Shown here: positions 51,328 to 59,597 of the stretch, piece after piece
Position numbering within the stretch: position 1 is the stretch's first letter
Layout: each line of letters begins with the position of its first letter
Source of the DNA: Pseudomonadota bacterium
GTDB lineage: Bacteria; Pseudomonadota; Gammaproteobacteria; Steroidobacterales; Steroidobacteraceae
Assembly (NCBI GenBank): GCA_019352035.1
Contig: JABBNZ010000002.1
Coordinates: 10,533-74,532, forward strand
Length of the DNA: 64,000 nucleotides
Direction: 5' to 3'
Notes under the pieces: generated by a model
What the model was told of the DNA's origin: nothing
The model's input: the letters and a program-made list of their open reading frames with translations, nothing else
The model's database searches: none
Made by a program: the position numbers and the translations under genes

Positions 51328-54000
51328 ATGAAGGCACCCACCGCCCGGCCCGGAGCATCGGCGCCCAAGCCTGAGTCAAAGGACGAGCTGAAGACGCTGC
51401 CTATGCCGGAGCTCGAGAAGCGGTTGGGCTCATCGCCGAATGGACTGACGCAGGCCGAGGCGGCAAAGCGGCTGGCTCAATGTGGACCGAACGAGATCGA
51501 GGAGAAGCAGACTAATCCGCTGCTGAAATTCCTCTCCTATTTCTGGGGTCCCATTCCGTGGATGATCGAGGCGGCGGTGATTCTGTCGGCGGTGGTGCGT
51601 CACTGGCCCGACTTCGGCATCATCTTCCTGCTGCTCCTCGCCAATGCCGTGGTTGGATTCTGGGAGGAACGCCAAGCCGGCAACGCGATCGCGGCGTTGA
51701 AGGCAAAGCTGGCGGTCAAGGCGCGGGTGCAACGAGACGGGAAGTGGGTCAATCCGCCGGCGCGCGAGCTGGTCCCGGGCGATGTGATCCGCATGCGCCT
51801 GGGTGACATCGTGCCGGCGGACGCGCGTCTGCTCGACGGCGACGCCATCGAGGTGGACCAGTCCGCGCTGACGGGCGAATCCTTGCCTGCCACGCGCAAG
51901 CGCGGCGAGGCGGTGTTCTCCGGCTCGATCATCCGCCGCGGCGAGATCGGCGCACTGGTCTATGCCACGGGCGCGAACAGCTACTTCGGCAAGACCGCGC
52001 AACTGGTGCAGGAGGCCCACACCGTCAGCCACTTTCAAAAGGCGGTGATGAAGATCGGCAACTACCTGATCATCCTCGCGGGGGTTCTGGTGGCGGCCAT
52101 CATCGCAGTGGCGATCTTTCGAGGCGATCCGATCCTGACCACGCTGCAGTTCGCCCTGGTGCTGACCGTGGCGGCGATCCCCGTGGCGATGCCGACGGTG
52201 CTATCGGTGACCATGGCGGTCGGGGCGCGCCTGCTCGCCAAGAAGAAGGCGATCGTCAGCAAGCTGGTGGCCATTGAGGAGCTGGCGGGCGTGGACGTGC
52301 TGTGCGCGGACAAGACCGGTACCCTGACCCAGAACAAGCTCACGCTGGGCGATCCCTTCAGCGTCAACGACGTACCGGCCGATCAGGTCATTCTCGATGG
52401 CGCTCTCGCATCGCGCGCTGACGATAATGACGCCATCGATTTGGCGGTCCTCGGCGGTCTGAAGGCCAAGGACGCACTAAAGCCCTACGACGTCATTCAT
52501 TTCCAGCCCTTCGACCCGGTGCACAAGCGCACCGAGGCGATCGTCAAATCCAAGGACGGCAAGACGTTCAAGGTGACCAAAGGCGCGCCGCAGGTGATCC
52601 TCGAGCTGTCGTCCAGTGTCGGCCCGGTAAAGCCCGCCGTCGAGAAGGCCGTCGAAGAATTCGCGGCGCGCGGCTTTCGGTCGCTGGGCGTGGCCCGGGC
52701 CGAAGGCGATGGGCCATGGCAGTTTGTCGGTGTGTTGCCCTTGTTCGATCCGCCCCGCGAGGACGCCAAGGCCACCATCGCGACCGCGCTGGCGATGGGC
52801 GTCAAGGTCAAAATGGTCACCGGTGACGCGCTCGCCATCGCCAAGGAAACCGCAAAGAAGCTGGACATGGGCCCGAACATCCTCGATGCCCGCGGCTTGG
52901 GAGACGCGAAGAAGCAAGAGAGCGCGGAGGTGGCCGACTCCATCGAGAAGGCCGACGGATTCGCCCAAGTGTTCCCGGAGCACAAGTTCCATATCGTCGA
53001 TGTCCTGCAGAAGCACGCCCATATCGTCGGCATGACGGGTGATGGAGTAAATGATGCTCCCGCACTGAAGAAAGCCGACTGCGGCATAGCTGTGTCCGAC
53101 GCGACCGATGCGGCGCGCGCGGCCGCCTCCATCGTGCTCACGACACCGGGACTGTCGGTGATCATCGATGCGATCAAGGAGAGCCGCAAGATCTTCCAGC
53201 GCATGAACAGCTACGCGATCTACCGCATAGCCGAGACGCTGCGCGTGCTGCTGTTCATGACGGCAGCGATCCTGATCTTCAATTTTTATCCCTTGACGGC
53301 CGTGATGATCGTGATGCTGGCACTGCTCAACGACGGCGCTATCCTGTCCATCGCCTACGACAACGTTCATTACAAGAATCAGCCCGAAGCCTGGAACATG
53401 CGCCTGGTGATGGGTGTCGCCACGGTGCTGGGCATAGTCGGGCCGATCGCCGCCTTCGGGTTGTTTTTCCTCACCGATCGCGTGTTTCACCTCGACCCTC
53501 CGCACATCCAGACCATGATGTATCTGATGCTGTCCGTCGCCGGGCATCTGACGATTTTCCAGACCCGTACTCGCGGCCCGTTCTGGTCCATCCGGCCGGC
53601 GCGGATTTTATGGATGGCCGTGCTGGGTACGCAGGTGGTCGCCACGCTGATCGCGGTCTTCGGCGTGCTGGTGACGCCCATCAGTTGGGGCTGGGCGGCA
53701 TTCGTCTGGGGCTATGCGCTGGTCTGGTTTTTCGTGACTGACCCCGTGAAGTTGCTCGCCTATCGCATTCTTGATCCGGCCAGGGCCGGCGGTGAGTCTG
53801 GCGCCGGGCTCAAGCCTCTGGCGATCGCGACGGCGCAAACCGGCCCGGCCGGCAAATCCGAGGTCGCTCCTGATTTGAAGCGGCAGATCGCGACGCGCGC
53901 CTATGAGCTGTATGAGCAGCGAGGCCGCCAAGGTGGAGGAGCGGCTCAAGACTGGGAGACCGCGGAAGGGCAGATCCGCAAAGAGCGGTCGGCCAAGTGA
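51328..54000 (+). CDS. P-type (P3A-like) plasma-membrane proton-efflux ATPase
   Basis: 890 aa cation pump. N-terminal cation-ATPase domain (LTQAEAAKRLAQCGPNEIEE), actuator loop VDQSALTGESLPATRK, phosphorylation site VDVLCADKTGTLTQNKL, ATP-binding KGAPQVILE, hinge MTGDGVNDAPALKKADCGIA, and about ten membrane segments. FSYFWGPIPWMIEAA-type M1-M2 (here LSYFWGPIPWMIEAA) and overall length match H+-ATPases of the PMA1 type. ATG 51328 is preceded by GAGGT; the frame before it overlaps xfp. It lies 14 bases after phosphoketolase, so ATP made from acetyl phosphate may drive proton export under acid or energy stress (inference). Confidence 0.92.
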   Translation: MKAPTARPGASAPKPESKDELKTLPMPELEKRLGSSPNGLTQAEAAKRLAQCGPNEIEEKQTNPLLKFLSYFWGPIPWMIEAAVILSAVVRHWPDFGIIFLLLLANAVVGFWEERQAGNAIAALKAKLAVKARVQRDGKWVNPPARELVPGDVIRMRLGDIVPADARLLDGDAIEVDQSALTGESLPATRKRGEAVFSGSIIRRGEIGALVYATGANSYFGKTAQLVQEAHTVSHFQKAVMKIGNYLIILAGVLVAAIIAVAIFRGDPILTTLQFALVLTVAAIPVAMPTVLSVTMAVGARLLAKKKAIVSKLVAIEELAGVDVLCADKTGTLTQNKLTLGDPFSVNDVPADQVILDGALASRADDNDAIDLAVLGGLKAKDALKPYDVIHFQPFDPVHKRTEAIVKSKDGKTFKVTKGAPQVILELSSSVGPVKPAVEKAVEEFAARGFRSLGVARAEGDGPWQFVGVLPLFDPPREDAKATIATALAMGVKVKMVTGDALAIAKETAKKLDMGPNILDARGLGDAKKQESAEVADSIEKADGFAQVFPEHKFHIVDVLQKHAHIVGMTGDGVNDAPALKKADCGIAVSDATDAARAAASIVLTTPGLSVIIDAIKESRKIFQRMNSYAIYRIAETLRVLLFMTAAILIFNFYPLTAVMIVMLALLNDGAILSIAYDNVHYKNQPEAWNMRLVMGVATVLGIVGPIAAFGLFFLTDRVFHLDPPHIQTMMYLMLSVAGHLTIFQTRTRGPFWSIRPARILWMAVLGTQVVATLIAVFGVLVTPISWGWAAFVWGYALVWFFVTDPVKLLAYRILDPARAGGESGAGLKPLAIATAQTGPAGKSEVAPDLKRQIATRAYELYEQRGRQGGGAAQDWETAEGQIRKERSAK

Positions 54001-54227
54001 ATCGGCGTGATCGATATAAGTGACAGCGACGGCGCGACGTAGGATGTCGATCAATACCAAGCGTTTTCTCGCGCCACGTTGGCGGAGTACCGGTATGGGA
54101 ATCTTGGAATGACCGCCCAATGCGGGGCAAGGCACGGATTGCTGGCCTCCCGAGCACGGAGTGATTGGTTCGGTGGCTGGGCCGCTGCGTTTGCGCTAGT
54201 CCTCAACCAATCCTGGCAGCTTGAATT

Positions 54228-56606
54228 GTGGCTACGACGATCCGAGACACTCCCGTAGACGCTCAGGGCGCCAAGCCGACACCGGCGATCGGGGATGAGC
54301 CTGCGAGCGGTTTGACCAGCGAGGAAGCGGGTCATCGACTGGCGACAGTGGGCCCCAACGCGATGCCCGATACGGCGCTGCATCCGTTGCGCAGGACGTT
54401 GGGAAAATTGTGGGCGCCGGTTCCGTGGATGCTCGAGGCTGCGATCGTGCTCGAGCTGGTTCTCGGCAAGTACGTCGAGGGCGCGATCATCGCCGGACTG
54501 CTGATCTTCAACGCCGCGCTGAGCCTATTTCAGGAAAGTCGTGCGCAGGCGACCCTCGCTGCGCTCAAGTCGCGGCTGGCACTGAGCGCAACGGTGCGGC
54601 GCGACGGAAAGTGGGTGACTGTGCCGGCCGCCGGGCTAGTGCCCGGGGATATCGTGAAGCTTTCTCTCGGTGGCGTGGTGGCCGCGGATGTACGGCTCAC
54701 GGCCGGGGAGGTGCTGCTCGACCAATCCATGCTCACCGGTGAGTCCATTCCGATCGAGGCGGCCGCGGGTCTGCAAACCTACGCGGGAGCGCTGGTACGG
54801 CGCGGCGAGGCGGTCGCCGAGGTCACCGCGACGGGCGTGCGCACCAAGTTCGGCCGCACCGCGGAGCTCGTGCGCACCGCTCACGTGGTCGGTTCGCAGC
54901 AGAAGGCGGTGCTGCGCGTGGTGCGCAACCTCGCGGTCTTCAACGGCGCCGTTATCGTGGGATTGGTGGCCTATGCCTTTCTGCTCCACATGCCGATCGC
55001 CGAGATCATTCCGCTGGGCCTGACGGCGGTCCTGGCCTCGATACCGGTCGCGCTTCCGGCCACCTTTACGCTGGCCTCCGCGCTCGGGGCGCGGGCCTTG
55101 GCCAAGCGCGGCGTCCTTCCGACGCGCCTATCGGCGGTCGATGAGGCGGCGACGATGGACGTGCTGTGCGCTGACAAGACTGGCACCCTGACGCGCAACG
55201 AGCTCAGCGTCGCGACTCTTCATCCGATGCCCGGTTTCGATGCAGCGCATCTCGTGGTCTTCGCTGCGCTGGCCAGCTCGGATGGCGGGCAGGACCCGGT
55301 CGATATTGCGATCCGGGCCTCGGCCCGCGGCAAGAGCATCACCGATGCGCCGCGGCTGGTTACGTTCACGGCGTTTGACCCGGCAACGAAGCGGTCGGAG
55401 GCCACGGTGGCAGGCCCCGGCGGCGCGACGCAGCGGATCGTGAAGGGGGCCTTTGCCGTGGTCAGTGCCCTTGCTCAGCCATCTCCGGACGCGGCAGTGG
55501 CGGCGAGCGAGCTCGAGGCACAGGGCTTCAGGGTCCTGGCGGTAGCTGCCGGGCCGGCCGCGGCGTTCAAGCTGGTCGGCCTCATCGCGCTGAGCGACCC
55601 GCCTCGCGCGGACTCCGGTGCGCTTGTCGCCGAATTGCACGTCCTGGGTGTGCGCACGGTCATGGTCACGGGCGATGCGCCGCAGACGGCGGCCATCGTG
55701 GCAAAGGCGATCGGGCTCAAGGTTGCGGTCTGCCCGCCGGGATCGATTCCGGACACGGTCCACCCCGAGACGTTTTCGGTCTTCGCGGGCGTTCTGCCGG
55801 AGGACAAGTACAAGCTCGTCAAGGCGTTCCAGAGCGGCCATCACACCGTCGGCATGTGTGGCGACGGCGCCAACGATGCACCGGCGCTGCGTCAAGCGCA
55901 GATCGGAATCGCCGTCTCATCCGCAACCGACGTCGCCAAATCGGCCGCCGGCATGGTGCTGACCGAGCCCGGACTCGCTGGAATCGTTGCCGCGGTCAAG
56001 GAGGGGCGGGTTACGTTCCAGCGTATCCAGACCTACACGCTGAATTCCATCACCAAGAAGATCGTGACGGTGCTATTCCTGATCGTGGGTCTGATCATGA
56101 CGGGACAGGCGATTCTGACTCCGCTGCTGATGGTCATCCTGTTGGTCGCCGGCGATTTTCTCGCCATGTCGTTGACCACGGACAACGTGCGGGCCTCGCC
56201 CATGCCCAACGCATGGCACATCGGCACTTTGACGATGGCCGGCGTCGTCATGGGTGTCTGCCTGTTGATATTTTGCGGCGCCGTACTGGCCGTTGGCAAG
56301 TTCTCGATGCATTTGCAGATCCCGGCGCTACAAACCCTGGCCTTCGTCACCCTCGTGTTCGGCAGTCAGGCGGTGCTCTATGCGATTCGCGACCGCCGAT
56401 ATCTGTGGGGATTGCGCCCGAGCCTCTGGCTGGTCATCTCCTCGGTAGCGGATATTCTGATCGCCTCGATATTGGCCCTGGGTGGATTTGGCATGACAGT
56501 CTTGCCGGTCGCACTGGTGGCCGGTACCCTCGCCGCAGCGGCTGCCTTCGCCTTTCTCCTGGACGTGGTGAAGCTTCCGGTATTCTCGCGCCTGAGGATC
56601 GCGTAG
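54228..56606 (+). CDS. P-type cation-transporting ATPase, second copy
   Basis: 792 aa, related to but diverged from the preceding pump. LTSEEAGHRLATVGPNAMPD, actuator LDQSMLTGESIPIEAA, phosphorylation site MDVLCADKTGTLTRNEL, VMVTGDAPQTAAIVAKA, and hinge MCGDGANDAPALRQAQIGIA. It is shorter than its neighbour: the C-terminal cytosolic tail is missing. Start GTG 54228 has a weak ribosome site. The 227 bases before it hold no other gene. It is either a proton pump variant or a pump for another cation; the sequence alone does not fix the ion. Confidence 0.9.
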   Translation: MATTIRDTPVDAQGAKPTPAIGDEPASGLTSEEAGHRLATVGPNAMPDTALHPLRRTLGKLWAPVPWMLEAAIVLELVLGKYVEGAIIAGLLIFNAALSLFQESRAQATLAALKSRLALSATVRRDGKWVTVPAAGLVPGDIVKLSLGGVVAADVRLTAGEVLLDQSMLTGESIPIEAAAGLQTYAGALVRRGEAVAEVTATGVRTKFGRTAELVRTAHVVGSQQKAVLRVVRNLAVFNGAVIVGLVAYAFLLHMPIAEIIPLGLTAVLASIPVALPATFTLASALGARALAKRGVLPTRLSAVDEAATMDVLCADKTGTLTRNELSVATLHPMPGFDAAHLVVFAALASSDGGQDPVDIAIRASARGKSITDAPRLVTFTAFDPATKRSEATVAGPGGATQRIVKGAFAVVSALAQPSPDAAVAASELEAQGFRVLAVAAGPAAAFKLVGLIALSDPPRADSGALVAELHVLGVRTVMVTGDAPQTAAIVAKAIGLKVAVCPPGSIPDTVHPETFSVFAGVLPEDKYKLVKAFQSGHHTVGMCGDGANDAPALRQAQIGIAVSSATDVAKSAAGMVLTEPGLAGIVAAVKEGRVTFQRIQTYTLNSITKKIVTVLFLIVGLIMTGQAILTPLLMVILLVAGDFLAMSLTTDNVRASPMPNAWHIGTLTMAGVVMGVCLLIFCGAVLAVGKFSMHLQIPALQTLAFVTLVFGSQAVLYAIRDRRYLWGLRPSLWLVISSVADILIASILALGGFGMTVLPVALVAGTLAAAAAFAFLLDVVKLPVFSRLRIA

Positions 56607-57058
56607 AGCGCCTGCCCCACATCTTGTTCCGATGGGCGAGGTAATGCGCTGAGAAGCAGGTGATCGGATATTTGCATAATTATGTCGACGACGGCCCCCG
56701 CCGCGCCGATACCGACTCGGAGGCCCGCGGCGGCGGAACATGCTGCTCTTAACTGCATCGGCAACATGCCCTTTGCGATCCTGCACACGCATCCCGCGGA
56801 ATGATCTGGAGAATTATCGCAAAGACAGAGCGTTGCGCGTTCGAGCCGCCGCCGGATCTGGAAAGCTGTCGCGCACTTAGTTAGGGCTATTGTCGCGAGC
56901 GTCTGAAGCCGATGAATCCGCTCAGGAGTCGGGGCCCGAACGGCCTCCCCGGCGTATGGATGGTTTCAAGGCTAAGGTGATGTGCCAGTGCAAGTTTCAA
57001 ATACTTGCAGCGGACGTTTTCAATCCGCCCGAGATGCGCTGGAGAGCCTGATCGACCG
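56607..57058. other. Intergenic decay zone with repeat copy B
   Basis: 452 bases between the second ATPase and the hipA remnant, without a supported gene. It contains repeat copy B (56713-56777). The remainder shows nothing recognisable. Confidence 0.5.
56713..56777 (+). repeat. Dispersed repeat, copy B
   Basis: 65-base segment sharing GGAACATGCTGCTCTT and ACATGCCCTTTGC-like blocks with copy A at 37141-37205, same orientation, roughly three quarters identical by eye. It lies about 280 bases beyond the 3' end of the hipA remnant. Confidence 0.6.
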
Positions 57059-58180
57059 TCATGTCTTGCGCCCGGGAAAGTCGAGACGGAACGATGAGCG
57101 GATGGGGTCAAGTTGGGAAGGCCTGACTCCGGCCTGTTCCGCGAACTGCGGCCAGCGGAGCACGGCTGCCCGGACCTCATGGAGGATCGTCTCGGTCCTG
57201 CCGCGCTTCAGGCCCGCGGTCGCGGCGCAGGCGCGGAAATCATCCATCGTGAATCCGTCCTGCTTACCGTTGATGGTCATTTGGTGGGATTTGGTCCAGT
57301 GGCCTTCCGGGTTGTACGCGTAAGTGAGATCGAAGGCGGGTGTGAGCGACCATTCGCCCTGCTGGTTCATCAGGAAGGCGATGTTCTTGACGTGGTCGTC
57401 CTGGTTGCGCGCGGCGACGTTGAAGATCATCCGCCGGAATTGGTGCTCGATGGATGCCATGGGTAGCTGAAGTCGCTTGATGACGGCGAAGGCTTGCTCG
57501 TAGGAGTGCGCGCCGGCGGCATTGAAGTCCAGGTGCGCGAGCGCGGCAAGCGACTGCATGTGGATCTTGCGGCCCTCGTCCGTTCGGTCGAAGCGGCGAG
57601 TCATGAAATGCCTGCGGCCGCCTTCCTCGAGAAGCCGGCACTCGGTCATCTCGATGCCGGCGGCCCGCGCCATGAGCGAGTAGGCGTATTCGATGACGGT
57701 GTAACCTTTTGGATCCTCCTGTTCCTTGTCGCGGTTGCCGCTCACCCCGTCGAACTTCAGCAGCCAGTACCCGAACCCCTCCGGGGCCGTCGTCTGACCG
57801 GAGCGGACCTCGTTGGTATCGGGGTTCCACGCGATGATGGCCTTTGCTCGCGCCCCGCCGGCGGATGTGCCGACGCGCAGGATTTCCTGGAGCGCACCGT
57901 TACGGTGCTCAGGAGTGAAGGAGTCGCGAATCGCGTTTCGGTGCGTGAAAATGTCGGAAGCGAGCGTAACGAGAGCATCGACCCGGAGCGTTGTCGATGG
58001 TCGCGGCCGTGGTCCGGTAGCAGGCGCAAACTCGAGGGCCCCCATGCCGCGCGCACCGATGTAGCAGAGCCGCTCGACGGGATTGAAGCTGTCGGGCGTG
58101 CGGCCCTGGGTGGCGAGCCAGGCGTCGATGAGCGCTTTGCCGAACTTGTCAGGCAGCGAGTCGGCGAGTAATCCCGGGAG
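57059..58180 (-). pseudogene. hipA: HipA-family toxin kinase, 5'-truncated
   Basis: The frame reads LPGLLADSLPDKFGKALIDA onward to the natural C-terminus and keeps the kinase elements: VGTSAGGARAKAIIAWNP (ATP loop), FMTRRFDRT, the catalytic RNQDDHVKNIAFLM and LTPAFDLTYAYNP. Family members have about 90-110 further N-terminal residues (N-subdomain 1), absent here. Similarity begins at 58180, two bases past the GntR stop (58182). The only ATG upstream (58270) lies inside the GntR gene in another frame and adds 30 unrelated residues. No hipB antitoxin gene is present. It is probably not expressed as a functional toxin. Confidence 0.88.
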
Positions 58181-58181
58181 T

Positions 58182-58949
58182 CTATGGCGCAGCGGCCTTC
58201 GCGCCGCGCCCCTGCTCGAAGAATTCACCGTGCTCGCGCCGGTACTTCTGATAGCGCTCGCTGGTGGCACGGATGTCGGCGATCACGGCGCTCTCGGCTT
58301 CCGCGGGGCGGCGGGCGCGGATGGCTTCCAGGATCCCGCGGTGCTGGTCGACTGCGCCGCGCTTCACCTTCTCCGCTCCGAGCTCCACGAATAGGGCCAC
58401 GGTGCACGGGCCGCAGCGCACCCAGAGCGGCTCGATCAGCTCCATCAGTGTCGGCTGTCCCGCCGCCTGATAGATGGAGAAATGGAACTCGCGGTTCTTC
58501 TGGTTGATGAGGGTCGGCGAGCTCGAGGCCCTGGCGGCGGAGAATGCCCGGCCGGCCTCCTCGATGCGTTCGAGATCCTCGGCGTCGGCGCGCTCAGCGG
58601 CGAGACGCGCCATGCGCCCCTCGAGCAGCATGCGCGCCTCGCAGATATCTGCAAACTCCTTTGCTGACAGCACCGGTACTCGCACCGACCGCGTCGGCAA
58701 CAGCTCCAGGACCCGCTCCACGGTGAGCTTCTGCAGCGCTTCTCGTACCGGCATGATGCTGGTGCCCAAGTTCTGCGCGAGCTCGCGAATGGTGAGCACC
58801 TGCCCCGGCTTGAACTCGGAGTGGATGAGCGCCTGGCGGATGCGCAGGTATACCCGTTCCTGCAGCGTGTCGCGGGCGATCGGCTGCAAGGCGCTGAGCT
58901 GAGCTTTCGAGTCCATGGGAAGCGGCTCGCGGTGAGTGGATCGTGGCAT
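58182..58949 (-). CDS. GntR family (FadR/FCD subfamily) transcriptional regulator
   Basis: 255 aa. N-terminal winged helix (LQERVYLRIRQALIHSEFKP, then LTIRELAQNLGTSIMPVREALQKL) and a C-terminal FCD ligand domain (EARMLLEGRMARLAAERA, REFHFSIYQAAGQPTLMELI, DQHRGILEAIRARRPAEAE) with the metal/ligand histidine pattern. ATG 58949 is 20 bases after the AraC stop; ATG 58916 is the other candidate and gives a more family-like N-terminus. Its own target operon is not evident; the hipA remnant begins immediately after its stop. Confidence 0.9.
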   Translation of the reverse strand: MPRSTHREPLPMDSKAQLSALQPIARDTLQERVYLRIRQALIHSEFKPGQVLTIRELAQNLGTSIMPVREALQKLTVERVLELLPTRSVRVPVLSAKEFADICEARMLLEGRMARLAAERADAEDLERIEEAGRAFSAARASSSPTLINQKNREFHFSIYQAAGQPTLMELIEPLWVRCGPCTVALFVELGAEKVKRGAVDQHRGILEAIRARRPAEAESAVIADIRATSERYQKYRREHGEFFEQGRGAKAAAP

Positions 58950-58968
58950 GTCAGCTACCGGCTGGCTT

Positions 58969-59559
58969 TCAACGGAAGGATAGCCGGTACTGCATGGGGG
59001 AGAAACCGCTCTTGGCGTGGAAGAGCCGCGAGAAATACGCGGCATCCTGGAATCCGAGCTCGAGGGCGATCGCACTCACCGGCGCCTCGGTGCTAATCAG
59101 GCGCTGCTTGGCCTCGCGAATCAAGCATTCGTGGATGAGTTGCACGGGCGGGGAGCCGGTCACGCGCACGCAGGTGGCGCGAAGATGGCCCGCCGAGACG
59201 TTCAGCGCGCGCGCATAGTCGGGAAGGCGCCAGCGCTCGCGGCTGTGGGAGAAGGCCAGGCGGAGAAATTCGTTCACCAGCTGATCCGACCGCTCGTGCG
59301 TAGAGCCTCCGGCTCGCGGCGGCCATGACGGGGCGCGCTCGAGCAGGCGCAGCGCTTCCGTCAGCAGGAGCTGCAGATGGGCCTCGATGGCCGTCAGCCG
59401 CGGTGCGGCTGCGAGCTCCCGGGTGAGGGCGGCGAGCGTCGATTCGAGGCTGGGCCGATCGGCCGGCACCTGCGAAAAATCCAAGTCACTCTCCGGTTCG
59501 TCTATTGGTCGCGGCGCCGCCGTCGCGCTATTGTGATCACAGTTGCCGCTATTGATCAT
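58969..59559 (-). CDS. AraC/XylS family regulator, short form
   Basis: 196 aa. The C-terminal two-helix-turn-helix AraC domain (about residues 95-196) is intact: LPDYARALNVSAGHLRATCV and AISALELGFQDAAYFSRLF-like VSAIALELGFQDAAYFSRLF, ending KSGFSPMQYR. The usual N-terminal cupin effector domain (about 150 residues) is missing; only an acidic linker precedes the HTH. ATG 59559 is taken, with 38 bases to the divergent peptidase start, so the two probably share control elements. It may be a naturally short AraC protein or a truncated one. Confidence 0.82.
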   Translation of the reverse strand: MINSGNCDHNSATAAPRPIDEPESDLDFSQVPADRPSLESTLAALTRELAAAPRLTAIEAHLQLLLTEALRLLERAPSWPPRAGGSTHERSDQLVNEFLRLAFSHSRERWRLPDYARALNVSAGHLRATCVRVTGSPPVQLIHECLIREAKQRLISTEAPVSAIALELGFQDAAYFSRLFHAKSGFSPMQYRLSFR

Positions 59560-59597
59560 GCTACGCCTCCGCACCGAGGAAGGCGAGAGGAGTCCCG

